From Hirudinaria manillensis (lineage: Eukaryota; Annelida; Clitellata; Hirudinida; Hirudinidae): a stretch of DNA of 64,000 nucleotides. Numbering within the stretch: position 1 is the stretch's first letter; the number at the start of each line of letters is the position of its first letter. The notes below the pieces were generated by a model. It did no database searches. It was not told the origin of the DNA and saw nothing but the letters and a program-made list of their open reading frames with translations. Shown one piece after another: positions 32,103 through 42,946 of this stretch. The stretch is from assembly GCA_034509925.1 (NCBI GenBank), contig CM067536.1:4520501-4584500 (forward strand), in the 5' to 3' direction. The position numbers and the translations under genes were made by a program.

Positions 32103-34172
32103 ATGGATACCCCAACCGGTGCCCCCCTTGCACCTGCCAAAATCCGTCGCAAGATGACTTCCCCCAAGGAAGCCCATCAGATTCGGAAGAAGAAGGCCAA
32201 GGCACCGGCTTGCCTCAAGGCAAAAACACTTATCCCCTGCCCACTCAGCTCCCCAATACTTTTCTCCCCCATCAAGCCCAATCCACCAGCCCCCAACCCA
32301 ACAACCACACAGCCCTTGACTTACGCAGCTATTGCCAACTCCCCCCCCAAACCCACACAGACACGGACTCCCCCGACCAATAAATCACCAGTCGCTACTC
32401 CAGGACCCAGCTCCAGGCAGAAACTGACCCCCTCTTGCAGGTCTCCTCCGAAGACCCCAGCCCAAGGCAAGACCCCAAGGACGCCACCAACACCACTCAT
32501 GAAAATCCGGCTCCCCCCCTCAATAACCTCAAGGCCTATCCCAGCAAGCCTACTAAGGGACTGGAACCCCTCTCCCAAAGTACGCCGCTCCCCCGCAGAA
32601 AAAACCCACCCCACCCCAGCCACAAAAGCACCCCCCACCCCCGCCTCACTCACACGCGCCATCCAAACCCATAGAATCCACCCAGCTCCCACCCCCACCG
32701 CTAAAACCCACCTCACCCCCGCCTCACCCGCACGCACCACCCAAACCCAAAGAATACACCCAACCCCCAGCACTGCTCACCCCACCCCCGCAGCTAAAAC
32801 CCACCCCACCCCCGCCCCACTACCACGCACTATCCAAACACATAGGAACCACCCAACCCCCACCCCCACCAGACACCTCACCCCCACCACAAAAGCCCAC
32901 CTCACCCCCGTCTCCCACTCCCGCTCCACCCAAACTCCAAAAGACCACCCATCCCCAACCCCTAGATCACAACTCACCCACACCACACCCACACCCCCCA
33001 CCCCCACCTCACTCACCCGCTCCACTCAAACTCCCAAGGCCTTTTCAGCCCCATCCCCCAAAACTCACTCCACCCTGGAGAATAAACCAACACCCCCACC
33101 CCTCAAAATAAGTAGGATCGATGGCAAGACGGTGGTGGTAATCTCCTACCCCCCCCAGCTCGAGGGTGCCACCTGCCCCCTGTGTTCCAAGAGCAAGACC
33201 CGCATTGGAAGCCTCAGCCTGGCCCTCGCCCACTTCTCCACCCACGGGGCCAGGACATGCTTCAGCTGCGTGGAATGCGACGCCTGGAACCAGGAGAAAA
33301 CCTGGGCAGACTCACATCTCCGTGACTGCCACCCCCACCTCCTGCCAGCCCCCAGCTCTGAAGCTGCCACCTCCCCGCTGGACTCTTCCACCTGGACAGT
33401 AGTCGCCAGCAAACGACACACAGGCAGCCGAGCTCCAACCACCCAGGCGAAAGCGGCCAACAAGAACCCGGTCCCCTCCCCGAAGGCAGCTGAAACCTAC
33501 GTCTTCACCGTTCCGTTCGACAGTTCGGAGAAGCAATGTAGGTTATGCGGGCTGTCCTTTCAGACGCACAACAACACCGTGCGTCACCTAAACCGGACTC
33601 ACAAGGCGCCCCACACCTTCCGCTGCGGAACATGTGACGAGACCTTCGGGCTATTGAAACAAGCCAACGCCCACGTAAAAAGGTCCCACCCAGCGGTCTG
33701 GTCCACGGCGCATCCCCCTGACACATCAACAACCCCGCTCAAAAAGGCAGCCGGCCCCTCCAAGCCGGACCCGCCCGCGACTGAAGCCACGGACGGAGAG
33801 CCCGCCGCACCCACCCAGCCAGACCATACTGAGCTGATTCAGCGGACTCTTGCCTGCGCATCTCAACAGGACCTAGATGCGCTAATGAGCGGACTAACCA
33901 CCACCATCAGAGGGATAATCGAGGCCACGTCGTTCCCCAAGCCAGGTAACCCAGGCAAGGGGGACACGAAGAAGGATGCGACACACACAGAGACGAAAGA
34001 GGCCACCAGGATCCAAAGGCTTTTCCGCTTCAGCATGAAGGAGGCCTTCAGGCAGATCACTGAGGTCCCTAGTCCAAAGTGTGAGATAGCACACGAGGCT
34101 ATTGCAAGCCATTTCGCCCCCCCCCGCCCCCGCCCCCTTCACCCCATCCTTTACCCCATCTCAACCACCTAA
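32103..34172 (+). CDS. Utopia-like protein, N-terminal part: Pro/Thr-rich repeats and four zinc fingers
   Basis: The ATG at 32103 lies in a strong context (ACCATGG). Residues ~60-350 are Pro/Thr/Ser-rich and include about five units of ~27-32 residues (TQTHRIHPAPTP-like). Four C2H2-type fingers follow: CPLC…HFSTH from residue ~358, a CFSC/CVEC…HLRDCH finger from ~386, CRLCGLSF…HLNRTH from ~479, and CGTCDETF…HVKRSH from ~508. Such fingers bind target DNA in R2/NeSL-type elements. A basic region before reverse transcriptase follows (RIQRLFRFSMKEAFRQI). The frame runs past a C-rich tract (about 34117-34139) and ends at 34172 without a reverse transcriptase. That domain lies in the next frame, so the break is most likely a C-run indel. 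Confidence 0.85.
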   Translation: MDTPTGAPLAPAKIRRKMTSPKEAHQIRKKKAKAPACLKAKTLIPCPLSSPILFSPIKPNPPAPNPTTTQPLTYAAIANSPPKPTQTRTPPTNKSPVATPGPSSRQKLTPSCRSPPKTPAQGKTPRTPPTPLMKIRLPPSITSRPIPASLLRDWNPSPKVRRSPAEKTHPTPATKAPPTPASLTRAIQTHRIHPAPTPTAKTHLTPASPARTTQTQRIHPTPSTAHPTPAAKTHPTPAPLPRTIQTHRNHPTPTPTRHLTPTTKAHLTPVSHSRSTQTPKDHPSPTPRSQLTHTTPTPPTPTSLTRSTQTPKAFSAPSPKTHSTLENKPTPPPLKISRIDGKTVVVISYPPQLEGATCPLCSKSKTRIGSLSLALAHFSTHGARTCFSCVECDAWNQEKTWADSHLRDCHPHLLPAPSSEAATSPLDSSTWTVVASKRHTGSRAPTTQAKAANKNPVPSPKAAETYVFTVPFDSSEKQCRLCGLSFQTHNNTVRHLNRTHKAPHTFRCGTCDETFGLLKQANAHVKRSHPAVWSTAHPPDTSTTPLKKAAGPSKPDPPATEATDGEPAAPTQPDHTELIQRTLACASQQDLDALMSGLTTTIRGIIEATSFPKPGNPGKGDTKKDATHTETKEATRIQRLFRFSMKEAFRQITEVPSPKCEIAHEAIASHFAPPRPRPLHPILYPISTT
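32640..33105 (+). repeat. In-frame C-rich minisatellite in Utopia ORF
   Basis: About five degenerate units of 80-95 bp, all in frame, each encoding a (S/A)RTxQTxxxHPxPTP-like block. Strongly C-rich on the plus strand. Confidence 0.7.
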
Positions 34173-36564
34173 CAGTAGCATGTCCCATGACATCCTCGCC
34201 CAGGACTTCACTCCATCCGAAGTTCTGGCGAAGCTGAAAAAAATGGGCAACACCAGCCCCGGGCCAGACAAAATCCGATATAAACACTGGCGGAAGTTTG
34301 ACCCCGAGGCCCTGGTCCTCGCTACACTTTTCGGCAAATGCAGAGAGCTGCTGCTGGTTCCCTCCTCCTGGAGAACCTCCAGAACAGTTCTTCTGCATAA
34401 GAAGGGCGACCAGTCCGATCCCGGAAACTGGCGCCCTATTGCCCTAATAAACACGGTGGCCAAGCTGTTCACAGCCTGCCTAGCCACCCGTCTTACATCC
34501 CTCTTCACATCTGAGGGCATACTAGCCCCTCAGCAGAAGGGCTTCCTGCCTACCGAAGGTTGCCTGGAGCACAACTTCGTCCTCCAGTCCATCATCGAAG
34601 ATGCGAAGCGCAAGGGCAAAGACCTCGCTATTGCCTGGCTCGACTTGCGCAACGCCTTCGGTAGCGTTCCTTTCAACACCATCTTCGAATCACTCTCCCA
34701 GCATGGATTCAACCTTAGAACCCAATCCATGATCTGGGAACTCTACAGGGACTCCTCCACTGCCTTCACCACAGCGGAGGGTCCCTCTCCACAATTCCCT
34801 GTGTCCAGTGGAGTAAAACAGGGCTGCCCCCTCTCCCCCCTGATCTTCAACATAGCGATCAACTCGTTGATCAAGGGAGTCGCAGCCCTGTCCCAATCCC
34901 ACGGATACCCCCTTTTTGACCTCCACCACTCCATCTTAGCGTATGCAGATGACCTGGTCCTCACTTCAAACAACCGGGATCATCTGCATCTTATGCTCCT
35001 TCAGGTGGGCGACTCAGCCACCACCTTAGGTCTTTCCTTTAACCCGGCCAAATGCGCTACTTTCCACTTAAGCAAGGCCGTGGTCTTAGATACCACTTTC
35101 ACCATACAAGGTGGTGCCCCCCCAGCCCTAAAGGAGGATGAATACTACTCCTACCTGGGCCGTCCAACGGGGCACCAACCCTTCCTTTCCATAAAACAAA
35201 CCCTCGAGGGCATGACCTCAGACATTGAGAAACTCGAGGGTTCGCTTCTCGCCCCGTGGCAGAAAATCCAAGCCACGAACACCTTCTTGCTGCCCAGACT
35301 TAACTACATCCTTAAGTCTGGGTACGTATACAAAAAGGACCTTAAGGCCTTCGACGAGAGGCTCACAGCAATGGCCAAGAAATGGACTTGGCTCCCTAAA
35401 AGAGGCAGCTGTGAACCTCTCTTCATCTCCCAGAATGAGGGAGGACTCGGCCTTCTCCCTACGAGGCAAATGGCTGACATAGCCACTGTGGTGCAAGCCC
35501 ACAAATTCCTTAACAATAAAGACTCAGCCATCAGGGAGTTGGCCCGAAACTCCCTCACCACCGTCACTTCCTCCCGCGCGAGGCGACCCGCAAACAACAC
35601 GGAGGTCGCCTCCTTCCTTAACGGTTCAATGGAAGGAGACCTCGGTCTGCCTTCCAACGACCATTCCACATTCTTTGCTCGGGTTCGAGTAGCCACAGTC
35701 GAGCTCCGAAAGAGGGTGCTGTTCTCCTGGACACCAGGAGTCAACACACCCTTCTTACAAATGGGCGGACACCCCGTCCCATTCTTCCAAGCTGAGGCCC
35801 GGCTGAAAAGAGCAGTCCGCAAGGACTTCCTGGTTAAGCTCCATGGCAAAAAGAGCCAGGGAGGAGTATCCAGGTGTGCCTCCCAGTCGGCCCTCAGCAA
35901 CCACTTCATACTCAAGGGAACCTACTGCTCCTTTGCCAATTGGAGATTCATCCACAGGGCCAGAATTAACGTTCTGGACACCAAAAGCCAGCCCTGGGTC
36001 AAGGACGATCGCAGCTGCCGCAAGTGCGGCGCAGATAATGAGACCCTGGGCCATATACTCTGTGGATGCAAGCCCAATCTGGCATTGGCCACTATCCGTC
36101 ACAACGCCATCGTTGACGAGATAGTGAAGCTGATTCCGGCAACCAACCTACGCCTGAATCAGCAGGTTCCCTTGAGCCTTTCGCCCCTCCGACCCGATAT
36201 AGTCTCCTTTGACCTCTCCAGCAAACAGGCGGTCATCATTGATGTCAAATGTCCATTCGACTACAACGCCGACGCGCTGGAGAGGGGGAGGCTTGAAAAA
36301 TTCCATAAATACCAGGGAATAGCTCAAGAGCTAAGATCCCTGGGCTTCAGCGTTCATGTAGGTGCAGTCGTCGTAGGAGCTCTCGGCTCCTTCGACGATG
36401 AAAACCTAACTTCTTTCAAAGCTCTAGGCATCCGCGGACTGCGGGCCAAAGAGCTTTCAAAAAGGGTGGTGTGTAGCAACATTACACACTCACGGCTAAT
36501 TTACAACAGCCATACACACCACCAGCCCAGGCCCGCAGGGCCCGGAAAAGCCCAAGAGAACTAA
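34102..36564 (+). CDS. Utopia-like reverse transcriptase and restriction-like endonuclease
   Basis: Open frame in the frame next to 32103-34172; the first ~30 codons overlap it and the nominal ATG is probably not a real start. Reverse-transcriptase blocks in order: NTSPGPDKIRY, NWRPIALINTVAKLF, QQKGFLPTEGCLEH, AIAWLDLRNAFGSVP, GVKQGCPLSPLIFN, and the active-site YADD at residues 281-284. The C-terminus has the CCHC knuckle CRKCGADNETLGHILC (from 639) and the endonuclease motif R697-P-D699 … D714-V-K716. This knuckle plus RPD/D-x-K is the restriction-like endonuclease of R2/R4/NeSL elements, which nicks target DNA and primes reverse transcription. All catalytic residues are present. Apart from the frame break near 34130 the protein looks intact. 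Confidence 0.92.
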   Translation: MQAISPPPAPAPFTPSFTPSQPPNSSMSHDILAQDFTPSEVLAKLKKMGNTSPGPDKIRYKHWRKFDPEALVLATLFGKCRELLLVPSSWRTSRTVLLHKKGDQSDPGNWRPIALINTVAKLFTACLATRLTSLFTSEGILAPQQKGFLPTEGCLEHNFVLQSIIEDAKRKGKDLAIAWLDLRNAFGSVPFNTIFESLSQHGFNLRTQSMIWELYRDSSTAFTTAEGPSPQFPVSSGVKQGCPLSPLIFNIAINSLIKGVAALSQSHGYPLFDLHHSILAYADDLVLTSNNRDHLHLMLLQVGDSATTLGLSFNPAKCATFHLSKAVVLDTTFTIQGGAPPALKEDEYYSYLGRPTGHQPFLSIKQTLEGMTSDIEKLEGSLLAPWQKIQATNTFLLPRLNYILKSGYVYKKDLKAFDERLTAMAKKWTWLPKRGSCEPLFISQNEGGLGLLPTRQMADIATVVQAHKFLNNKDSAIRELARNSLTTVTSSRARRPANNTEVASFLNGSMEGDLGLPSNDHSTFFARVRVATVELRKRVLFSWTPGVNTPFLQMGGHPVPFFQAEARLKRAVRKDFLVKLHGKKSQGGVSRCASQSALSNHFILKGTYCSFANWRFIHRARINVLDTKSQPWVKDDRSCRKCGADNETLGHILCGCKPNLALATIRHNAIVDEIVKLIPATNLRLNQQVPLSLSPLRPDIVSFDLSSKQAVIIDVKCPFDYNADALERGRLEKFHKYQGIAQELRSLGFSVHVGAVVVGALGSFDDENLTSFKALGIRGLRAKELSKRVVCSNITHSRLIYNSHTHHQPRPAGPGKAQEN

Positions 36565-36696
36565 TCAGTCTTAAAAACCTGCTAAATTTTCTTCTTTTTA
36601 TTTACAGACAAACAAAGTCGCAAGCAGTACGACGCAACCTACATTTACAATGATCCTTCAAGTTTTACACTTTATTTGAAAATAAAAACGATTTAA

Positions 36697-38828
36697 TCTG
36701 TCCAAAAGGGAGGAGTTCCAGGTGTACCTGGTTGCATCGAACACACCTCCATGATATGGGAGGCGATCCAGAGGGCCAGGAGGGGCCGGTTGAGTCTGTA
36801 CGTAGTGTGGCTGGACCTAGCAAACGCATATGGGTCGGTGCCGCATCAACTCTTGTGGAAGACGTTGGAAGCACACCATGTGCCTCAGCCCGTTATCCGT
36901 ATCCTCCAGGAATATTTTAACGGGTTCATGATGCGTTTCTCCACCCAAGCGTACACGACGAAATGGGTTCCTCTGCAGGTCGGGATAGCCATGGGGTGTG
37001 CGATCTCTCCGACCCTGTTCGTACTGGCGATGCAGATCCTACTGAAGGCAGTTGGGTCCGACATTCCAGAGGCGCACATTGGTAAGGGTGTGTACATGCC
37101 TCCAATAAAGGCATTCATGGACGACACCACCCTGATTATGAATAGGAAGCGAGTCGTTCAGGAAACCCTGGACAAGCTGGACGACTTGCTAGGATGGTGT
37201 CGTATGGCCTTCAAACCTGCGAAGTCCAGGAGTCTCTCTTTGGTTAGAGGGAAAATTTGCAGGGACGCGTTCTTCGAGGTGGCGGGACAACGAATCCCCA
37301 CAGTATCCGAGGAGCCTGTGAAGAGCCTAGGAAGGATGTTTGACGACTCGCTCACCGACAAGAGCATGAAGAACGCCATAGTCACGCAAACCAGTAAGGG
37401 GCTGCAAGCGATCGACGCGGCGCCGCTCCAGGGTCGTTTCAAAGTGTGGCTTTTGCAGTTTGTGCTCCTGCCCAGACTCCTTTGGCCTTTGACCATCTAT
37501 GAGATTGGTCTATCGGCGGTCGAGGGGTTAGAGAGGAAAATCAATCGGCACACCAGGACATGGCTGGGTTTACCTCCAGCATTGTCGTCGGTTGCCCTCT
37601 ACAGCAGGAGCGCGAGCCTTAGACTGCCACTTAGGTCCATCGTGGAGGAGTACAAACTCTCCAAAATCCGAACGCAGTGGATGCTCAATAACTCCGCGGA
37701 CAACAGGATCCGTGAAGTTAATCCACTGCTCAGATCTGGAAAGAAGTTCCGAGCGCAGAAAGAGATCGACGAGTCAGTAAATGTACTGATGTTCGAAGAA
37801 GTGAGAGGTCCTATCCAGACAGACCGTCACGCAGTGGGATGGAACCACTTCCAAAAATGGTCCCAGGCCAGCTCATCGACCATGGGTGCGATGATTGGCC
37901 AGGAGAGGAGGCGGAACAAGATCGAGTCACAAAGGCCGTACAGCTAGCACAACAGGGTAAGTGGACAACTTGGGAGGATGTGATCCAACGGTCCCTTACC
38001 TGGAGCGACTTATGGAAGTTGTCTCCGCTCCGGCTGGCCTTTGCGGTAAGATCGATTTATGATCAGTTGCCTTCCAAGGACAATTTAAGGAGGTGGGGGT
38101 TAGTAGAAGACGGCAAATGTGGACTCTGCGACGGAGCCGAGACACTGCACCATGTGCTCAGCAACTGCACATACGCCCTTGCCCATGGTCGGTATACATG
38201 GCGACACAATCAGGTCCTTCGAGAAGTGTGTGAGGCCACCAAAGCAGCAGTAACCAAAGCAAACTCGCGCGCAATCTCCAAGCAGCGGAAGATTTACTTC
38301 CTGCGCGAGGGCCACGCACACCTCTGCAGAAAGCGATGTAAAACGCCAAGAAAGGACATCCTTGCAGAGGCAAACGATTGGACAGTCGCAGCCGACTTAG
38401 AAGGAATGAGGCACTATCCCCAGGTGCTGATTGAGAGTGGCAAGAGGCCCGATATGGTGTTGATGTCACCGTCGTCAGATGCCATCATTTTGGTGGAGTT
38501 GACGGTCCCATGGGAGGACAGAATGCAATATAGCAATGCGCTGAAAGCGGAAAAGTATGCAGATCTGGCGGTGGACCTGGAAGCGAAAGGGTTCAGAGTT
38601 GACCTCTTCCCAATAGAAGTTGGCGCAAGGGGCGTAGTCGGCAAGTCGACTTACGCTTTCCTCACGAAAATAGGCCTATCTAGCCGAGAAAGAACGAAGA
38701 CGATGACAAAGATGTCGGAAGCGGCGGAGGCAGCTTCGTTCTGGATCTGGCAAATGAGAGGCAAGGAAACATCTTCGGATGCCACAGCGAAAGGACCGGA
38801 GAAAGCCGCCGATCTCCGGTCAGAATAA
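36697..38828 (+). pseudogene. Hero-like reverse transcriptase and endonuclease, main part
   Basis: Resumes with SVQKGGVPGVPGCIEHTSMI. Blocks: VVWLDLANAYGSVPHQLL (about 36805), GIAMGCAISPTLFV, and the active-site AFMDDTTL (Phe-Met-Asp-Asp, about 37111-37134), then FKPAKSRSLSL and EEPVKSLGR. A one-base shift near 37905-37930 moves the reading into the frame of 37839-38828. That frame carries the knuckle CGLCDGAETLHHVLSNC (about 38118) and RPDMVLMSPSSDAIILVEL (about 38447), the PD…E endonuclease. With the 5' truncation, the Utopia insertion and two shifts it is dead. Confidence 0.85.
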
Positions 38829-39264
38829 ATCCACCGAAGTAATTCATCGCCCGAGAGGCGCGGAGCCGGTGACGGAAATGTCTGTTACCGCGCGCCGCTG
38901 CAAAGGAAATTTAAAGCCAAAGTCGATACTGTTGGGCGGCAGGGATGACGGAAAGAAGGCCACTGAGAGTCATTGGGGCTAGGTGGCGTCGCTTCAGCGA
39001 CTGAGTGCAGCGACGAAAGAAGCCAACGAGAACTTTCAGTACTCGCTCCAGTCTGGCACGTGATGGCATAAAGAGGCCAATGAGAGCCTTCCAAAGCCTA
39101 AGCTTCGAGTCCGCACAATGGAAACCGACAGGGACATCCGGCTGATCACCGGATGCGGCCCACCCCCGGAGAACGTCAGGGGTTTCAAAGGGCCGAAACG
39201 TTCGAAGATGGGGGACCTTCTCTGAGGATCCCTGTCGGAAAGCTCCGAGGAGGAGTTTCCAGTA
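38829..39264 (+). other. Hero-like 3' UTR
   Basis: GC-richer than its surroundings. It contains repeated phrases such as AAGCCAACGAGA / GAGGCCAATGAGAG, and the block GACATCCGGCTGATCACCGG. Related blocks occur at 44860-45035 and 56925-56985, marking other Hero-like copies. Confidence 0.7.
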
Positions 39265-39325
39265 TCAAACTCATACCAAAGATTAGTCAATAAAATATCT
39301 GAAAGGCGTGTTCAAAAGCGTTACA
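39265..39325 (+). repeat. 61-bp direct repeat, right copy (target duplication)
   Basis: Matches 31779-31839 over all 61 bases; it diverges immediately beyond (GAATGC here, CCACGA at the left). Confidence 0.88.
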
Positions 39326-41954
39326 GAATGCAACCACTATATCACATACGAAACCACGTGTTGTTACCGGTGACGGACAGTAAACTCTTCACTTGTCAGG
39401 AAAGTTACTAACTTCATCATTTATATTAGCAACTATCACAGCATAATATTACAAATTTTATCTAACCTAAATTTTTATATTGAATATGCATGATATCACA
39501 TATCGCCTCATCTTATGTCGATTTTTAGACAATCTCCGATAAAAAACGCTTACTAAATTTTATCTAATTAACTGTAGTTGTAACGGGTTAATCCGATATA
39601 GTAAATGTAACTATAACCAGTTATTTTTTTTTTGAGCAATTTTGCCATCACTGGCTATTACATCATATAATATACATGACATAAAATGCCGAATCCACAT
39701 TAAATGAAAATGTCATTACATTTTATGGAATAGCAGTAGATAGAGAACAAACAGATAAAATGTCCACCTCTTTGTGTAATGAGAATAAAAAAAAGCCTGG
39801 GGCTTTCGTAATCAGTATATCCTTCAGACCGTGATCCCATAGGAGGGGATTTTAGAGTTTTGGAGCCAATTTGATCGCATCAAATACCAACTCATACTCA
39901 AATAATTCGCCTGTTTAGGAAAAAAAAGATTTATTGATTAAAAACACAAGAAAAGTTAAAATTTAATATTAGAAATAAGAAAAATTCTCAGAAATCTTAT
40001 TCACCGATATTTCTTCAAATTCATCGGCAATGGCATGAACGCCTCAAACCTTTATATTATCATGAATTTGTAGTTTTTAACTTCAAATTACAGAATTTTT
40101 CTGCATTTCTTTGATGACTAAAATTGTACAGGTGTCAAAAAAGTAAATATTGAAGCGCCGATAATATTTTCGTTAAATATGAAAATTAATTTGATATAAC
40201 TGCATTTGTAGATCCTATATTAATCCGTATATTAATATATAGAATTCTATAGTTCAAAACTTGTAAAATATTTAATCTATATTCCCTGGGTGACAGAAGA
40301 ATTTAATATTTCCCGTGTTATCATGTTTTGTATTTATTTATCATTTTAACAAAATTTAAAAGTTATAGTTAATAAATGGGAATTAAGTGAACAATTGACC
40401 GGTATAGTTGGCAGACAGTATGAGTTAAATATAACATGTAATAATAAAAGTAATCCGTTTTCCGATGAAAATTTAGAGCTTTCTAGGTTGATAATGAACT
40501 CAACCTTATCCTGCCTCATTGGGGTCCTATCCTTGGCAGATACGTTCGGTGTGTTTTCGGCGTTTGACTTATGTGCCATTTCTCGACAGTACTCTGTCCC
40601 TGCCTCATAGCCGCAATTTGTCTTTGTTGGATGAAGACCCTTACGGGGACCTAATTTCGTTAAAGATGACCTTTAGATGGCAGTTGATTGCTCAACCAAT
40701 CGCGATCAGGTCACTCGTCTTTTTTGGGTGGTCACCGGTCTTCTAAATAAATCAACATTTTGAAACTAAAAAATTTCAATAGCTTAGTCTTTAGAAACTT
40801 CCATTGACAGAATTTCAGAAATTTTTTAAATAAAACATTGAACATTCTGGATTCAAACCGACACCGTTGTAGAATATTCAAAAATATGTGTCGTGTTCAC
40901 GTGCTTATAAATAAATTTTGTGATTTTTGTATCATTGGTCATTTTTAAACCTTGTTTTTTTTTACATTATGTACAGATTTACATGTAACATTGCAATAAT
41001 GTGGAGATGTAAAACCCTCCTCTCTCACCAAAAATCTTATACTGTTATAATCCATACCTGGATATAGGTCCATACCTGTGCAAACCGTCCTGAAAATGTG
41101 TATGGTATCTAATGTTAAATGTAGTATATTAAATAATGCGATGCATTGAAAATCAGTAGGTTATGAAGACAATGAATTAATATTCACTGTATAAAAACTA
41201 ATTAACATAAAATTTAACACATCTTTGATGTAATGTTCGAGATAAATAAAATCTGGATCTTGCTGGAGAGGCAAAATATTCCATCCATTCGGCGAGTCGC
41301 CCCTACTCGTTTAATCATATTACTTTGTTTTACTCAAGGTATTTCAAATTTGTGAATGTGCATTTGTGATTATTTTCTCTATTTATTGTTTTTGTAACTA
41401 ATAGGTGCCGTGCGGAAAATAAGTATCGCAGCCTCACAACATAAAGTAATAGTATTATTATTGTTACTTAAACATTAACGTTTATACAAGATTATTTATT
41501 ATTTATATATTTGTCTTTCATCGAAAGTTGAATTACTAATTGAAACAACCTGTGCTTTCCTAGTAACCAAGAGGACCGGGTTTACAGGTCGTCTTGAAAC
41601 TTCGAAATGGTTTGTTTGGAAGCTAAGCATAAACGCTTACCACAGCACGCTTGCCGATCGCTGTCGGAGAAGCTGGCTTGCTGCATTCGTCTAAGCCGCT
41701 TAAGACGCTGGTGTGGCTATCATAACAAGGAGGTTTGATTAACATCACTGGAGGCAAGTCAGCGATATTTTAATTCATAATGTTTTGAATAAGATTTTGA
41801 GTGCAGTTTATGCAAATCACGAAATTCTAATTAAGTATCATTGTAAACAAACTTTCCGGTGTACCGTGGCGAAGCGCTGGAGCGTCATTGCGTGTTCCGC
41901 ATCGGACATTTGACTCCAATGTATTGAAGTGATAATTGTAGTTTTCTTGTAGAT
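39326..41954. other. No gene seen; probable promoter region of the MADF gene at its right end
   Basis: AT-rich and full of stops. Overlapping 71-77-codon frames near 40346-40746 on both strands have no recognisable features. Confidence 0.45.
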
Positions 41955-42946
41955 ATGGCGGCTAACAAAGCTCAAATGGATTGCTTGATCCAAGCGATAG
42001 AGTCCGCATTTAACCCAAATGATTTCATATCTGAAATTGAAGCCAGGCCAGCAATATGGAATCACACCGATTCCATGTATAACAATCAAGCATGTAAAAG
42101 AGCTGCATGGGATTCACTTATTCGAAAATATTATCCTGATTTTGATGAGAGGCCATCTATGGAGCAGACCCTTATTTGTAAGCATTGTTGTCAGATTAAT
42201 ATTTTAGATTCAATCTATTAAAAATGTGATATTTTATCCTAGCCACTCACTACAGAAAAAAGTGGAAGAGTTTCCGAGATAGTTTTGCAAGAGAATTATC
42301 AAAGCTAAAAAATGCAACCAAGCCGAGAAAAACTAAATATATATACTTTAATCAGTTAAGTTTCTTATTAAGTGTTAAAGGTTTACCCAATACATGTAAT
42401 GATGATTTGGAATCTCTGCTTTTGGATAATCGACCAGAGCATCTTGAAGATGATAATGATGAGAATATTGTTGCAAATGATGGACAAGATTTTGGTGCAT
42501 TTGATATGCAGCCTCCAGATATAACAGGAAACATGTACAAAAGTGGATTCTCTTCAAGCCGTCTTAAAGCAGATTCTTCACCATATTTTTCTAGTGAAAA
42601 TACTCCTCTTCACTTAGACTTAAAAAGAAAAAGATTAATATCACCTGATAGAGAAGTGTGGCACAATAGCATAGCTGAAGATGATGAAGATAAATTGTTT
42701 CTGCTGTCATTAGTATCAGAACTCAAAAGAGTTCCACAAGGCATGAAACTGGATGTCAAATGTGACTTGTTAAATGTTTTTAAAAATGCTCGAATGCATT
42801 ATTCAGCTGCAGTGGGAGAAAATGGCACTGATTCACCTGTCCTTTCTGATACAAACCAACCATCAAATGCAGACCTAGACCTGTTTTCGAACGTAAAAAG
42901 TGAAAAAGCTGTATGTGGCACTAATTCTTTAAATGAAAACAGTTAA
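41955..42946 (+). CDS. MADF-BESS domain transcription regulator
   Basis: Two exons. Exon 1 is 41955-42177 (MAANKAQMDCLIQAIESAF…), ending at GTAAGC. Exon 2 is 42243-42946 after TATCCTAG. The phases join to give a protein of 308 residues. The MADF domain (a Myb/SANT-like DNA-binding fold typical of arthropods) spans residues ~10-100: FISEIEARPAIWNHTD, KRAAWDSLIRKYYPDF, and across the splice HYRKKWKSFRDSFARELSKL. A BESS motif lies near the C-terminus (EDKLFLLSLVSELKRVPQ). BESS motifs mediate protein contacts. The region between is acidic and low in structure. A poly(A) signal AATAAA lies at 43013-43018. No lesion is seen. Drosophila relatives regulate transcription, but the targets of this one cannot be inferred. 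Confidence 0.9.

Larger units (their letters stand above)
32044..36696 (+). mobile_element. Utopia-like non-LTR retrotransposon (U2-targeting family) at a non-U2 site
   Basis: About 4.65 kb, preceded by a U2 5' fragment and inserted into the Hero-like coding sequence. It has a short 5' UTR, a long C-rich coding region in two overlapping frames and a 3' UTR (36565-36696) ending in an A-rich stretch without a clear poly(A) tail. Utopia is assigned because a restriction-like-endonuclease LINE joined to U2 at its 5' end is the hallmark of that family; the protein layout agrees. Confidence 0.8.
31840..39264 (+). mobile_element. Hero-like (restriction-like endonuclease type) non-LTR retrotransposon, 5'-truncated, split by Utopia
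   Basis: Starts abruptly inside reverse transcriptase at 31840 and ends at 39264 after a 3' UTR, between 61-bp direct repeats. The coding region reads to 32013 (…MANQYVD), is interrupted by 32014-36696, then resumes with SVQKGGVPGVPGCIEHT at 36697. The reverse transcriptase with FMDD and the C-terminal CCHC plus RPD-type endonuclease mark it as a member of the R2/R4/NeSL/Hero group. Hero is my best clade guess from motif style. Confidence 0.8.

Noticed and set aside
32321..33025. Long minus-strand open frames opposite the Utopia N-terminus
   Set aside because: They are shadows of the C-rich plus-strand repeat: low-complexity Gly/Val frames with no domain.
40346..40746. Possible gene from overlapping 71-77-codon frames on both strands
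   Set aside because: No shared motif, no splice support, and stops close in every frame.
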